NCBI GenBank assembly: GCA_025024175.1
Contig: QCXZ01000001.1
Location: 15,996,001-16,060,000 of the forward strand
Direction: 5' to 3'
DNA: 64,000 nt
Source of the DNA: Rhyzopertha dominica
Lineage: Eukaryota; Arthropoda; Insecta; Coleoptera; Bostrichidae
The notes below the pieces were generated by a model, which ran no database searches, was not told the origin of the DNA, and worked only from the letters and a program-made list of their open reading frames with translations. The stretch's first letter is position 1. Every line of letters starts with the position of its first letter. Below, one piece after another: positions 24,523-36,470 of this stretch. The position numbers and the translations under genes are program-made.

Positions 24523-24858
24523 ATCAAGAAAATTTGGCATCGAGTCATCCATGAATGCGAAATCGTATGTCTTTCAAGATTGATACGCTCATTTCTGGTG
24601 TTTAAAGTTACGACATTTGCAGGTTTAATAATTAATGCTTGTTGCATTCATATTGATAGATAGAAACTGCTATCAATAAAATTTACTTTCAACGGTCAAT
24701 TAAAAATAAATTAATTTTAATTAAAATGTATGACTCCCAGCTAACTTGAACCACAGCCTAACCTCACTTTTGAACAACCTTTTCCACAAGTAATAATTTA
24801 GCCGTGTGGTTCAATCGCCGACATATCCAAGGCTGACTCGATGCCAAATTTTCTTGAT
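24523..24858. repeat. MITE-like repeat with 28-bp inverted ends
   Basis: 24523-24550 (ATCAAGAAAATTTGGCATCG onward) matches the reverse complement of 24831-24858 at 27 of 28 positions. About 280 bases lie between. There is no coding potential and no clear target duplication. Size and structure suit a miniature inverted-repeat element; superfamily unknown. Confidence 0.55.
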
Positions 24859-27643
24859 CGCACTTTATTAAAATGCATGTCTATGCTATGCTGCCTGCAC
24901 CGCAACCAACTACAGATAGATCTATTTTGCTTTCATTACAACACATCACAGGGCAGTTTAGGTCCGATGCAGACAGCATTACATAAAACTGGTTTGAATA
25001 TTTGAAGGGATTGGGCTTTTAATTGTGAAACCTTTGAAATTTGCGTCATTCCTTGCGAGTGTACCATTGTGCTTAACTTTTATGTATGACTATTTGAATA
25101 TGATGTATTACCGAATACCTTAAGTTTATTGTCACAAAAGCGACATGTTACAGCACCGAATTTTTTTTCAAACAATTATCCTTAGTCGCTTTTACGTTTC
25201 GGATGCCTTTTGATAAAACTCGCATGTACTTAGCATTAGCATACCGTTAAATGCCATGCGCAAAATGGGAGGCTATTTAAAATATATCTGCTTAAGAAAA
25301 ATGACAAGCGTATCAAGCTATAATTTATTATTGATTAGCTACACAGATGAAGAAACTACTTACCAAATAGAAGCTACCGTCACTTCAGTGGTTTACTTTT
25401 TGCTAGCTACTTATATCGTTGATTGACGTATATATACGTCAATCAACGCTTATATTATCTACTTAGGTATACGAAGCAAAGCGGCAACCGCAACCTATTT
25501 TTTAAAGTTCAATTTGTTTTTTTTTTATTTCAGGAAAGTGTCAGCTATCTTTATAGTTCCGTGACCGAGGCATGAGTTAACAAACAGATCTTTCAATTAA
25601 TCAGAAACCAAAAATTCAAAAATGTACATTGTTTTTAGCACTTACTTAAAATAACAAACTTAATTGCATCTTTAAGTAGTATGGGTGCGGACATATCGAT
25701 ATTACTGTTGAAGAGCCCATCTGTTCCACTGCAAGAAACTGTCACAATCATTATATTGGTATGCTTGATTATGAACCACTTGCGCTATCAACTATAAGGG
25801 TTATATTATATTTTTGTAGATTATCGTTTCAAATTAACAATAAATTGCTGAAATCATAATTCTTGTAGGCCCTTACGGGCTTTTATAGGTACATCAACTG
25901 GGGATTACTCGCATAAAAATTAACCAATTTAATGAAACTTACCTCAATACCAAAGATATAAATAACAGTTTTTTACATGTTTAGATCACTTCAAGATAAT
26001 TCCATGAAATTTGGGATCCATGGTTTTTATTTACACATTTGTTGAGTCTCTAAAGGGCGCCACTTGCTTGGGACAACCTTAAATCGTCTTTTCGTGTTTT
26101 CTTCCTCTTTGAATATAGCTAGACATGTCATCAGCTACCGTTTTTACGTAAGAAAATGTTTACCTTGTTTATCGCTAGGAAAAAGAGTTTAAGAGAAAAC
26201 GTATTTTTGTGTATCATTGTAGTCCCAAATTTCGTACTTTTGTATTACCTATTTACGTTTCGATTGAATTTGACCGACAGTTTATGATAAATTTATTAGG
26301 TAGTACTTCAAGTGATAAATGTGTACATATGTTGTTTGATGCACTCTTATTTCATTTTTTTAGATGGAAACGTCATTTCTTCGAAAAGGTGCCTAGTGAC
26401 TGTACCTTTGATACACCCGTGAGTTTGAAGTCGACAANTCAATACGTGGTAGAATGGTAGATAACTTTGAGCTAAAATGAATATGACAACGATTAATCAT
26501 TAAAAGTAATTTTATTTCAGTGTGCTCTTTTCTCGCTGTGCGCTGGGCTTAATAGGCAATCTAAGAACTACGTCAAATATTTAAATAACGGTATAATTAT
26601 AATGAAAGCGAAGAATTTTGTCTTACAAACAATTAGCCCAAAAGTGATACTCAGCTGTGGTACGTGTTAACTAAGAATTTCTTGCTGCTCATATGTATAG
26701 GTATTTATCAGCAGACTGTGGGTTATCCAAGTCAGGATACCAGAGAGAACAAAAAACTGTCAAGTTGACTGATCTTTTACGTATATGATATGGTATATCC
26801 GTAAAAGCGTGCATGTGACTGTGATTGGAATATGTAATGAAAAAAAACTACTAAAAGAACATTTTGATAGAAGGCGCAGAGTTGTACTTAGCTGAATAAT
26901 TTCGCTTTTGCTACTGAAATTTGAAATGCTCCGAGTAAATGATTTGTTGTTATTAGAGATTTTTATTTAACTGTAATGCTATACGATACTTTAAAACTTA
27001 TTAATAATTTTAAGGATCGTCTGTTTTTCGATTGTTATTCCTACCATCAAATCCTAATTCCTTTCCAGGAGAAATAATTATAGACCCATCGTTTTTGGTT
27101 GGTCATTCTTATGCAATACTTGCACCGTTGCACATTGTCAAGTTTACAAGTTAAATTATGCCCCTCATTATCATGCCGCTCACCATCGAATGCCTTGCAA
27201 GAATGGCCAAAACTGCGGAAATATCAATGTGTAGACATACAATACCAATGAAAAACAGAATTAGATACTAATTATATGTCGATGTAACGGTTTAAGTTAA
27301 AAATATCGACTACTCGAAAAAGTTGTGTGTTTAATGGTAAATATAAGATATTCTTGCTCTTAGGAGGCATTGTTTTCAATTTCAATAAACTGAATTTTCA
27401 AAATGACGAGCGCGAACATGTATTTCTAAAAAGTTTGTCTGCCTGTCGGTGGTATATGACTTGGCGCAGCTCTATAAACGTAGGTATTTCTAGCCGCCAT
27501 ATTTGAGCCATCTTCGTAAGACCGTATGTAATGTCTTAAAAAGTTCAAATTATAGGTTTTTGTAAATTAAAAATATTATTGTGTAGTGTACGTGTGAATA
27601 AATTGATCGTATTTGCACCTATTTTCTAACATATGTAGTTATT
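24859..27643. other. No recognisable gene; contains a perfect palindrome
   Basis: AT-rich DNA with short, unrecognised open frames (26209-26460 has an N inside). The only notable structure is the palindrome at 25417-25448. Confidence 0.5.
25417..25448. repeat. 32-bp perfect palindrome
   Basis: CGTTGATTGACGTATA is followed at once by its exact reverse complement, with no spacer. It contains two inverted TTGACGTA blocks. It could form a cruciform or be a dimeric protein-binding site; no known element end was recognised. Confidence 0.9.
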
Positions 27644-27742
27644 ATGCCTTCCTGTTCAGCTGTAAATTGCACCAAAAGAACAGAAAATGGTACAATATTT
27701 GCTATTCCTACAAAATCTGCAAGAAGAGTAACGTGGGAGTAA
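27644..27742 (+). CDS. THAP zinc-finger start, possible first exon
   Basis: ATG at 27644 opens 32 codons beginning MPSCSAVNCTKRTENGTIFA, then IPTKSARRVTWE and a stop. CxxxxC near the N-terminus, then F.IP....RR..W, is the normal beginning of a THAP DNA-binding domain, which usually starts within a few residues of the initiator Met. The stop overlaps GTAAAG, a plausible splice donor directly after TGGGA, so the real product could continue in a downstream exon that I cannot find. THAP proteins are either host DNA-binding factors or P-element/Kolobok transposases. No inverted ends were established here. It might be a real small exon or a fossil. Confidence 0.45.
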   Translation: MPSCSAVNCTKRTENGTIFAIPTKSARRVTWE

Positions 27743-27861
27743 AGTATGCGACGTGAGAAATAGTGACAGATGTAGTAAGAGTGTAATTACATTTGTGTAA
27801 AGAAGAAAATGAATTTATTATTGTATAATTGAAATGAAAATTAGATACCTGTTTTTACGCT

Positions 27862-28090
27862 NTTATAATCATTTCAANGATCTCAGTTTGAATATAATCG
27901 GCAGGACTGCAGACAAAATTCACACANATNCAGTTTTAACATTTAATATGTCCCAAACNCACTTCCTATGATCAATCCACCTTAACTAAAAAAGCAAANG
28001 CTTTTAGTTAAATACANAGTTTCAGACTTTTTTTAATTGTAAGATATATACATTACACTACATTTTCAGCACATTAACATTTTTAATAGN
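27862..28090. other. Patch with eight ambiguous bases
   Basis: N occurs at 27862, 27878, 27927, 27930, 27959, 27999, 28017 and 28090, most of those in the window. A short hairpin (TTAACTAAAA facing TTTTAGTTAA) lies in the same patch. It suggests a repeat copy whose consensus was unresolved, or a highly polymorphic site. Confidence 0.7.
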
Positions 28091-28180
28091 ACTGCCACTT
28101 TAGGTCATTCACTTTTATAGAGCCTTTATAGAGCCTTACATTATATGAAGGTGGCGCCGCTGGCGGTGTGTTTTTTAAAA

Positions 28181-28226
28181 CATCGATGGTGTAACGTCGA
28201 TGGATTGGAACTGAAACATCGATGTT
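28181..28226 (+). repeat. Three ACRTCGATG motifs in 46 bases
   Basis: CATCGATG at 28181, ACGTCGATGG at 28194 and ACATCGATGT at 28217, just after a GC-rich GGCGCCGCTGGCGG. A promoter-type cluster is possible but no gene start is attached with confidence. Confidence 0.3.
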
Positions 28227-30140
28227 AGCGAATCACATGTCGTTGATATTCCTACCTATATGCCGTTATCTTCAAACCCAGACATATTTGGAGTTTTCCA
28301 GATAGAGAAAGAACTGAGCATTTTTTTTGTCTTTTAGCTAAGTACTTCCTTCGTTTTACTGTAATCACGTGCGGCAAACATCAGGGGTGACAAATTGATG
28401 TCATTCATGTTCCCTTAAAACCCGTTTAGTTTAATGCGCAATTTTCCTAAAATAGCCGTTTACTCGTTCACCTCGATAAATTATTTTCACAGAAATTGCT
28501 TTAGAGGGTTTGGCGCACAGAAATATCGAACACTCGGCCACTAAATAATAAAACATGTGTCAGTGGGTTGAAGTCGGTCTCGTCAGCCGTCCTTTAATAA
28601 ATAGATAAGGAAAAGCCGGCGTCGATAATATTTTCAAGCTCGCGAATACAATGCGCGAAAGAAAAGTACTCTTATTTAGGGCTTATGCGGCTACACTGAA
28701 GTGAACTGACGTCAAGCGCACTGCAAACAAATATCCTCTGCAAATAGATTTTTATTGTGGTAAGGTCTGTGTTTTTGTTTTTATTACAGTACAGCTTAAC
28801 TGGTAGCGGTTGTATCCTTAATTACATGATAAATATTGTCGCGATACTAGAATATGTTTTTTCGGAAATGAGTGTGTNNTATATTTCAGTTTTTTCTTGA
28901 CGGAGTCTTCAATATAATCTTCTGCTACAGCAAAATGCTTCCAGCCGTCATGATTTTTAATCGCCAACAATCTGCCTGCTGACCAGGAAGCTGCATCTGA
29001 CTAACTTTGTTGATATGAATAAGTTGAACCGTGCATTTTCAGTTTCAGAATAAATGAAGAATCTATTGTGGATGATTTGGTCTGGTTTTGGACTTTGGAC
29101 GTTAATCTTGGCATTCAGGACAGTTGCAAATATTGAATCGGCTCAATTAGTCAGTGTCATCAATTGTTATGTATATTTCTCCCCGTTATAACCAATACAA
29201 CCTATTAAGAATAGCCCATGTTATAAAAAAAACTTCATGAATTTAAGGAGTAAACTCATATTTGGTGTAAGAAACTTCCTGTCTCGGAAGATTTATCAAC
29301 GAAATCACGGGTTTCCTCAAATTGGATCTTAGACTTTTTAGATTGGTAACCTTCTCCATAATCCCCACATTTCATTTGACATTTAGGTATCACAGTCTTT
29401 ATATTTGGAATGAACAACCCATAATGCAAAACTCTTCTTCGTTTTGGATAAATTTTCGAAGTAAGCTACATATTTTCTTTTATATTATTTTGTGTTCGTC
29501 TCACCAAAATGCGAATTTGTAGTGTTCCTCCAAGTAAGCTATTCTTGACTTTTCTGGTTTCCTGCGAGCAGTTTTTGATCAACATCTTGTGTATGTAAAA
29601 ATCATCCCCTTCATCATCATCGGCAAAACCATTTTGGGCAAGTGTTTTTTTTTTATTGAAATATCCGGATAATTACCTGTGTTTATGTGAAACCGAACAA
29701 GAGACAATGTAAAATTAGCAGTTTTTGCTACTGTTGATTTTTACCGATTTTTCCAACAATGGCAGCGGATACAAGTACTGCCAACTTCGTAGACAAAAAT
29801 TACCAAAGCACAATTCGTGTAAAGAAATTTATGTTAAAAGCGTTAAAAGCAAATGACGTGATAGACAGGAGTAATGGGAAGCTTTGTATAAAGTGTAGTC
29901 AATAATGCACAAAATTGAAGATGATCCTGACCAGCGTTTAAAATATAGTGAAGAACTTATCAAACACGGTCAGCCTAATACAAGATACTGCTTAAAACCC
30001 ACACCCAGTTATACCTTTGTTTGAGATATACACAAATGGTGATATTTAAAGAATAATCTGCACAACATAAATTTTATTAATTATGATAATCAGATGCCTC
30101 TACAGAAAGTAATAAATTACACGTTTCGCCAAATGTATTG
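28227..30140. other. No recognisable gene
   Basis: AT-rich sequence. An ATG at 29759 opens 48 codons and a second short frame follows at 29905; neither resembles a known family. NN at 28878-28879. Confidence 0.45.
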
Positions 30141-30232
30141 ATAAGTAAATGTGTGTTTTATTGGTGAAGCAGGCAAAATTCAAACAGAAAAAATTTTGTC
30201 TGCTTCACCTATAAAACACATATTTATTTACT
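30141..30232. repeat. Hairpin with arms of about 37-40 bases
   Basis: GGTGAAGCAGGCAAAATT (ending 30180) faces AATTTTGTCTGCTTCACC (from 30192), and the match continues outward through GTGTTTTAT/ATAAAACAC and the TAAAT blocks. The loop is about 11 bases. It is a strong foldback, perhaps a very short MITE or a small-RNA-like hairpin. Confidence 0.75.
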
Positions 30233-31749
30233 TTAATCAGGCGATAAATTATAGTATGTGTTGATAAGATTGTCACGTGGAGCTAATTTAGGAACTTTAG
30301 ATATATCATTTAATTCAAGAGCAGAATTACTACAATATTAATGTAATCTTCATTTTTATCTTGTGTTTACGCTTGGATGTAGGTACTCAAAATTTAACAC
30401 TGATATCGAATAAAATAAATATATCGCAAGATTTTGTTCGCAAGTTTTAGAACTGTTTGCGAGTCTGCGGTTATATTAATTATTTTAATCTGATTCTAGG
30501 TATTCTATTTATTAGCGCGAATCTGCTAAAGGAAATGCAATTACGGTAAAATGCAAACAAGTTTATGATTGAGTAAAGAACTTGGTTTCTAACATGTGCA
30601 TGTGTGTTTTGCATATTTTACTAGTCATAATGGATTAAAGTAACTGTATCTAACTTCTGGACTTACCACAGATACATGTAAGAAGATAGTAAATGATTTA
30701 TTAACACAACTTGAGAACATTTACATTAAATAAACTTGTGCATTAATTTTTATTATGACACGCCAGCAAGTTTATTTTTAATAGTATTTTTACGAAGTAT
30801 TAGGCTGCTAGCTTATATAATTAAACTGCAAATGCAACTTTATTGACGTGAAAGGGGTTTTAGTAGTCACACATTTTGAGAATTCGAATTCAGTTACTTA
30901 TGTATTTCCCTGGCAAAGAGAATTTTCCGTGCAAGCAGTGTTGTTGTAATTCCGTAGTTTAGCTATATTTGATGGTTATTTGCGCTATTGGCAGCTTATA
31001 AAAATATGCAAAAGTGCTTTTAAATGTATTTGTCTCCAGCACGCCAAATTATGAATTCTCCCACGTGATGTAAGCACTAAGTAGGGTTAGATGAGTGATA
31101 CAGTACCATACTCGAAGTCTGCTGTTTCATTTTGTATAGGTATCTAAAATAATAAATAAAGTGATGCCTGAAGTACATATATCCTTGATATAGTACATAT
31201 TTAAAATGCAAAAACCAAATATCATAATTTATATTATCCATAAAAAATTATTCAGATGTTGTTATTCTTCAGATTTCTGTTTCCTGACCACAAAGGTCAT
31301 TAACCTGGAAACCTTAGCACCTCCGCATATGGGAATCGTGCAACCTAGAAACATTTATTATATCCAATTCTGCGCTGAAGGAAACTATGTATGAAAGCCA
31401 GTCTAGATTAATAAAGCAGAAAACTATTTTATTAATATATAATGTGAAAATAAATTATGAAATAAATTGAAAATGAACTTGAATAGAACTTTAAAGTTAC
31501 GTGATCGATTAGTATGAAATCATTTCGCTTCATTGTTTTCGTGTGTACCGGCCGAATGAAAAACGATGCCTCAAAATTAATACTGGCAAGTTGGTATGTT
31601 ATAATGCACGTGTAATACCGGGTAATACCAGGTAATACTTGCACTACATTGTAGTACAGTTACAAGTGTGCAGTTCAGTTGTGTCATGTTGCACACCGAA
31701 AACCTTTAAATACACGCACTGACAGTGAAAAACGAATTGTCGATTGTCA
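30233..31749. other. No recognisable gene
   Basis: AT-rich DNA with short chance open frames (31206-31394 plus, 31432-31644 minus). It contains a 10-base tandem repeat at 31611. Confidence 0.5.
31611..31640 (+). repeat. Three tandem 10-base units, GGTAATACC type
   Basis: TGTAATACCG, GGTAATACCA and GGTAATACTT follow each other directly, just downstream (in minus-strand sense) of the decayed gypsy-type protease. Confidence 0.7.
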
Positions 31750-33268
31750 GTGTTCAGCGAACACCTGTTGATTGCTCTACAGAAATTCGCGCGGTTTGCT
31801 TGCTTTATCTTTATTTCATTAACAAAGTTTCTTGCAACTAACAAGTGTTTAGCGGAGACTCATTCCGATTTGATCAATCCAACGCAGCTCCCAAGATCAC
31901 TCTCCATGGTGGCGTGCATCAGTTGTTTGCTGCTTCCTTTAATCCTGATGTTTTCACAATCAAGCAGTTTCACATGTTTCGCTTCGTTTCCTGGAGTGGA
32001 TAACACGAAGCTCTCATTGCCAAATTTCAGGATCAACTATTCTGGATCGTATGCAAGGTACGGATCCATCCCCATAATAAGGCCGTCGTCGATATTAGCC
32101 ACCAACACTTTATGACGTATCCGAAGCCGGCCCAATCCCACTTCCACTTCAGCTTCCCCAAGTGCTGCAGAGGTCTCTCCTCTCTCCTGTCACCATTCGT
32201 AGAAGAACCTTCTCCGACAGGGGAGTCACGGCTGGTACGATGTTCCTCTTTATTATGACCGCACTATCCACGGTTGCTTGGCTTTCCTTTCATTGATGTA
32301 TGCTGTCACAGTGAGACTGTTGAGGTTGTTACGCCGGAAGAGTTTCACGGAAATGATCTTGGGGGCTTTGTTGTGTTCTCGGGGACGTAGGAAACGACAA
32401 CTTATAGTTCCTCTTGAAGTGACCAAGTTTCCCGCAGCGGTAGCAGGTTCGAGGACCGCCAGTCTTAAATGCATCTCTCAGTTCCTTCACATTACTCACA
32501 AACTGCTTCATTGGATCACTTTTTTGGGCCTGCCCCCACGTACCTTCTACTGACCACTTGCAAGCTGCCTCGATTTCAAAAACTTTTCCTATGGCCTCGT
32601 CGTCGAGTCGGTGGTCAGCAGCATCCTCAGTGTGATCCCTGATGCCGTCAATGAAATTTCGCGTCACCATTTTTTTCTAGAAGTTCAGGCGGAGCTGTTA
32701 GATACGCCATGTGCGTAGAAGTCTTCCGACTTCTGCTTCGAAGTTCTGTAGGGGTTCGCCTACTTTCGAGTCTTTAGCTGCACCCGAAACAGCTGTTTAA
32801 GTGCTCTTTTCCGAAATGTAGCTCCAAAGCAGCAGACAGCTTGTAGTATAATCTTATTTTTTCACTCGCAAAGTAAAGTGCGAAGCAAATCCAGTGCAAA
32901 TTCTGGGCAATTACCACAGATTAAGCTTTGTCCTGATCGTTCCAGTTGTTCGTCCTCTCAGCTACGTCGAACTGCATCTCGGAGGTCTCAAACGACGTCT
33001 ATCCATCTACGGTGGTTGTTTAACCTTACTGCTTCCAGTTCCTGCGAAAACGTAAGTTAGTGAAACATATTTTCAAACTCCTCGACACGATCAACTCTTC
33101 CTCCGACTTCGTTGACTCTTTCTTCGATCTTACTCTGATTTTCTTTAATTTCGTCCATTTCAGTTTTCAATTGTTGTTGCACAGCAGTTATTATTTCATT
33201 CTCGGTCTCCTCTGGCGGTGTTCTCATTTTTTCTTGTTGTTTTTCATTTCCTCCTGCCCTGTTTTCAT
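31750..33268 (-). pseudogene. Decayed Ty3/gypsy-type gag and protease
   Basis: On the minus strand a coiled-coil-rich start (ATG at 33268; after a frame change, 33227-33057 reads TEMDEIKENQSKIEERVNEV) is followed by gag pieces such as WNDQDKA and KLSAALELHFGKEHL. The longest clean frame, 32670-32329, carries a zinc knuckle CYRCGKLGHFKRN whose last Cys is Tyr. Beyond 32250, fragments VEVGLGRLRIRHKVLVANID and GLIMGMD resemble the second half of a retroviral-type protease. Stops and frame changes occur throughout, and RT, RNase H and integrase are absent. The many plus-strand open frames in 31744-33290 are shadows of this relic. Similar Gag layouts occur in insect gypsy-like elements. Confidence 0.65.
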
Positions 33269-33550
33269 CTTTTTCTTTAGTTGCTTTTAGTATATTTTCA
33301 ATTCAATCTTCATCTTTTCTTGGCCTTTTTTATTTACCCTTTTATATCTTGCATTCATGTTAGTAATTGGCTTATTGACACTGGCATATACTCAAACTCC
33401 CAGTTAACTCACTTCACTTCCTCTTGCTTCCTCTGACTCTTGGTAAAGTCAGATCTTCGGTTGCCTTCCGGTTCGTCTGCACTTCTAAAGGCTTTCAAAT
33501 ACTCTCCGTCCGGGTCACAAAACACTCCAGAAATCCACATTAAACTTCCT

Positions 33551-33843
33551 TGTTACGATTACGGGATCGAAAACTGCAGATTTCTGACTAAACGACGTTA
33601 TTTAAAACACTTGTACCAAATACACTAAGTCTAAACACAACTAGTTCAAACACTACTCTTTTAACATTGCTAATTCACTAAACCACTAAACTAGCACTAA
33701 AATAGCTGTTTCGCTGAGCCTTCCGCTCGCTTGATTACCGCTATTCGGTAATCTCCATCGAAAATTACAGAAGCAAAACCTTCGAGACGCTATCGAAACT
33801 GCGCAAAGGTTCCATTGATAGAATTCTCTGGAGAGTATCAACA
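33551..33843 (-). repeat. Candidate LTR of the decayed gypsy-type element
   Basis: Read on the minus strand, this 293-base stretch begins TGTTGATACTCTCC and ends CGTAACA, so it has TG...CA ends. It lies about 280 bases upstream of the gag start of the relic, where a 5' LTR is expected. No second copy was found in the window, so the exact ends rest only on position and on the TG/CA pair. I see no target duplication. Confidence 0.4.
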
Positions 33844-33869
33844 TTCCCTGCCATCTGTCTGTCGCTGCA

Positions 33870-34253
33870 GTGCCCGCATCTATACGCCTGTATCTCCGGT
33901 CAACAACAATATTATTTGAGCAGTGTTATGCGTGGTTACGCCGCAAAACACCGGAATTGTGGACCGAAACTCTTGCGTTTTGGATCACTTACACAGCATT
34001 TATAATTCGAGACAATTTCGACAAAAATTCAACTCATATCGTTTCACATCCACCGATTTTACGTGATTTAGCACTGAGTGACTTCTGGCTATTCTCTATA
34101 TTTAAAGGACACTGTTTCGACTATATCGGGGAAATATAAGTCGAATTGACGAAGGTCATACCGGAAAAGGATATTTGAGACCGTTTCGAGAAAAAATGTT
34201 GGTATAAGTGCATTGTATCAGGTGGGCGCGACGAAATTGATTTGGAAGAATAA
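33870..34253 (+). pseudogene. mariner transposase relic, C-terminal third
   Basis: The frame reads RRKTPELWTETLAF, then NSTHIVSHPP and ALSDFWLFSIFKGHCFDYIG, and ends with DRFEKKCWYKCIVSGG. This is the second half of a mariner transposase: RKRPELW, the degraded HDNAPAH box, the STHIV..PPYSPDLAPSDF.LFP block and the W..RW.KCI...G tail. Two in-frame stops interrupt it and the second catalytic Asp region is lost. It begins only some 25 bases from the candidate gypsy LTR, so the LTR element may have inserted into it. It is unrelated in detail to the better-preserved mariner at 39.9 kb. Confidence 0.7.
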
Positions 34254-36120
34254 ATATTTTTACTTCTCAAACAAATTTACCTTATTCTGCTATATAGTTA
34301 TATCATACCAGTCTAGACTTGTTGAGTCACACTGTCTATATTTCTTTAACTTTCTACACTGCTAACTACCACCTTAGCCACGAGAATACAGGGAGGGTGT
34401 CCTGGAAAACTTTTTTGGATCCACTATACTTTACAGTAAGTATATCAATAACTTATGATAGTATAATGCTATATGTCAAACACAACATCCACTGTTTAAC
34501 ATATGTACTAAACGTAATAAATCTTTCTAGAGTGTAATTTATAAAACATAAGTAGATACGGATTGTTGAATCCTTTGCGTGCCTTTTACTTCTTTATCTA
34601 ATCAAAATATTTTTAAAGCAATGATGCATTGTGATGTGTGACTCCTTATTGTAAAATTTAATCGAATGTTCACTGTTTACTCTTTATTATGCTTGAGTTC
34701 AAACTTAGCTGAACCACTGTTTTGTTATTATTAAAATAAACAAAAGTACTTACTTTTGAGAGAATTAATTTTTTAGACGCGGTACTGTAAAACTTAGCTG
34801 CTACGTTTTTAATTTATACCTAGATTTCCGGTGCATTTTACCCTTAACTCTTCTATCAGCTGCCTGCAAATCTCACCCGCATACATCTTCTGCGGTGTGT
34901 TTGTACAACCGGCATCGTATGTATCCGAGGTTGTAGCTTAGTATTTTTAGTTTAGATTTTTATAAGTTAACCGACGTCATGAAAGTGCGCATTGCATTTT
35001 CTACAGTAGCATACCGCGATTCCGAACTTGGCTGGCCAAGTTCCTATTTACGTAGGAAGCTGTCCAACTTTCTGTTACTAAATTTATACAGGATGACCAA
35101 CAGACGCTTCATTCACAGCGTAAGTTGTGAGAAATTATGAATTTGTCTGCCCCGGTTTTAAATTTAGTTGCCGTTTAGTAATTCTTGTAACAAATCCATG
35201 TTTAAACTGAAGAGCAACGGAGGTAGCTCCGAATCAATTATTGGAAACGGTATAATTTATTATCATATCATTTACTGTTGGTACTGCCTAGTTCTGTTAA
35301 TATTCGACTAAAACTTACACACTACCTTCAAATATTGCACAATCCCAAGCTTCTGTTTTAATAAATGTCTCTAATTGCATAAATACACAAAACCATTCAC
35401 AGTGAGTATTTGACTAGTTAGCACTCTTCCTATGTAAATTATATGCATTGATCCGGGCCTTCTCTTTGACGCAGCGGAGCCGAACTCTTTTAATCCCACA
35501 TACAGTTTTACTTCCATATGAGCATTGGGACGAGGGAGGTAATCATTCTTCAATAACGATATTTCATATATTTAGTAAATATCCAAATAGTGGATATGTT
35601 AGACATATGCATTCAATCGTTGTGCTAAAAATCTGGAAATTTTAATGAAACGCCATGTATGTTATTAATGTTTTGGTTTTGTCTATTAATTTTCGAGTTA
35701 GTTTGATAAGCATTTATTAAAACTAAGTTAAGCTGTTTAAATTTTGTTATAGCTAACGATAGCGATAATTATTGAGTCAAGATTCTACTTGATAATATTT
35801 AACGTTCTGCAACTCGAGTTAATTACCATTTCCAATAACTCAGAATTTCTGCTACTCCCGGGCCGGCCGTCTCCGCTGGGTTGGACGGAAACAGGCTGAT
35901 TGCTAGTAGTGCGACTGCCTAGCACACGTTAAGGAAATATAAGGACTGGAATGGGAAGATTATATAGGTACATTCATATTCTTTGAATGTTTTTTTGGGT
36001 GCTGTTGACATCATTGGTATGCTTCAAAGTCGTTTGATTAATTTCTTGTTCCTTGTCATTTATAGCTATTATTCTTCGTTTTTCCCTGACTTGTGAATTA
36101 TTCTCTCTATAGTTGTTTTT
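34254..36120. other. No recognisable gene
   Basis: AT-rich DNA. A short GC-rich patch occurs near 35860-35895 (CCCGGGCCGGCCG). The open frames here are short and unrecognised. Confidence 0.5.
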
Positions 36121-36470
36121 CATGTAAAGCACGGTCTTCCTCTTTTTCGTTGGTCTCTGCTTAGTTCCCAGGTCTTTCTTAATATGTGGTCTGCTTCTCT
36201 CCTAGATGTGTCCCTAGTATTTCGTCGCGTATGTTTCGATTCTTTTTATGATCATTTTGACATCCAAGAGTTCCGCTGTTGCCGCACACGTGGTATGTAT
36301 TTCGTTGAAGGATATTTTTGCCTTAATTGTCATTTTATTTCGTTATTTCTTGAGTTATTTGCCTAAGCACTGCGTTCGCTCCTCTGTCGGTTGGGATATG
36401 TACACCTACAATGCATATTGTTTCCGTCTTCCAGGATTTTATGTACCATTATTGTGTAATTTCTTGTATA
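36121..36470 (-). pseudogene. LINE scraps (endonuclease-like and RT C-terminus-like)
   Basis: On the minus strand one frame gives TETICIVGVHIPTDRGANAV, reminiscent of the IVGVYAPTD strand of LINE apurinic-type endonucleases. Lower down another frame gives ADHILRKTWELSRDQRKRGR followed by PCFT, like the RKRGRP..TW tail at the end of LINE reverse transcriptases. The two ends of a LINE protein lying this close implies a large internal deletion or separate scraps. Stops separate them. The plus-strand open frames at 36184-36481 are shadows. Clade not determined; RTE- or Jockey-like types are possible. Confidence 0.4.

Noticed and set aside
31744..33290. Several plus-strand open frames (31744-32115, 32278-32553, 33060-33290)
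   Set aside because: The minus strand of the same stretch reads as gypsy-type gag and protease, with coiled coil and zinc knuckle; the plus frames are shadows.
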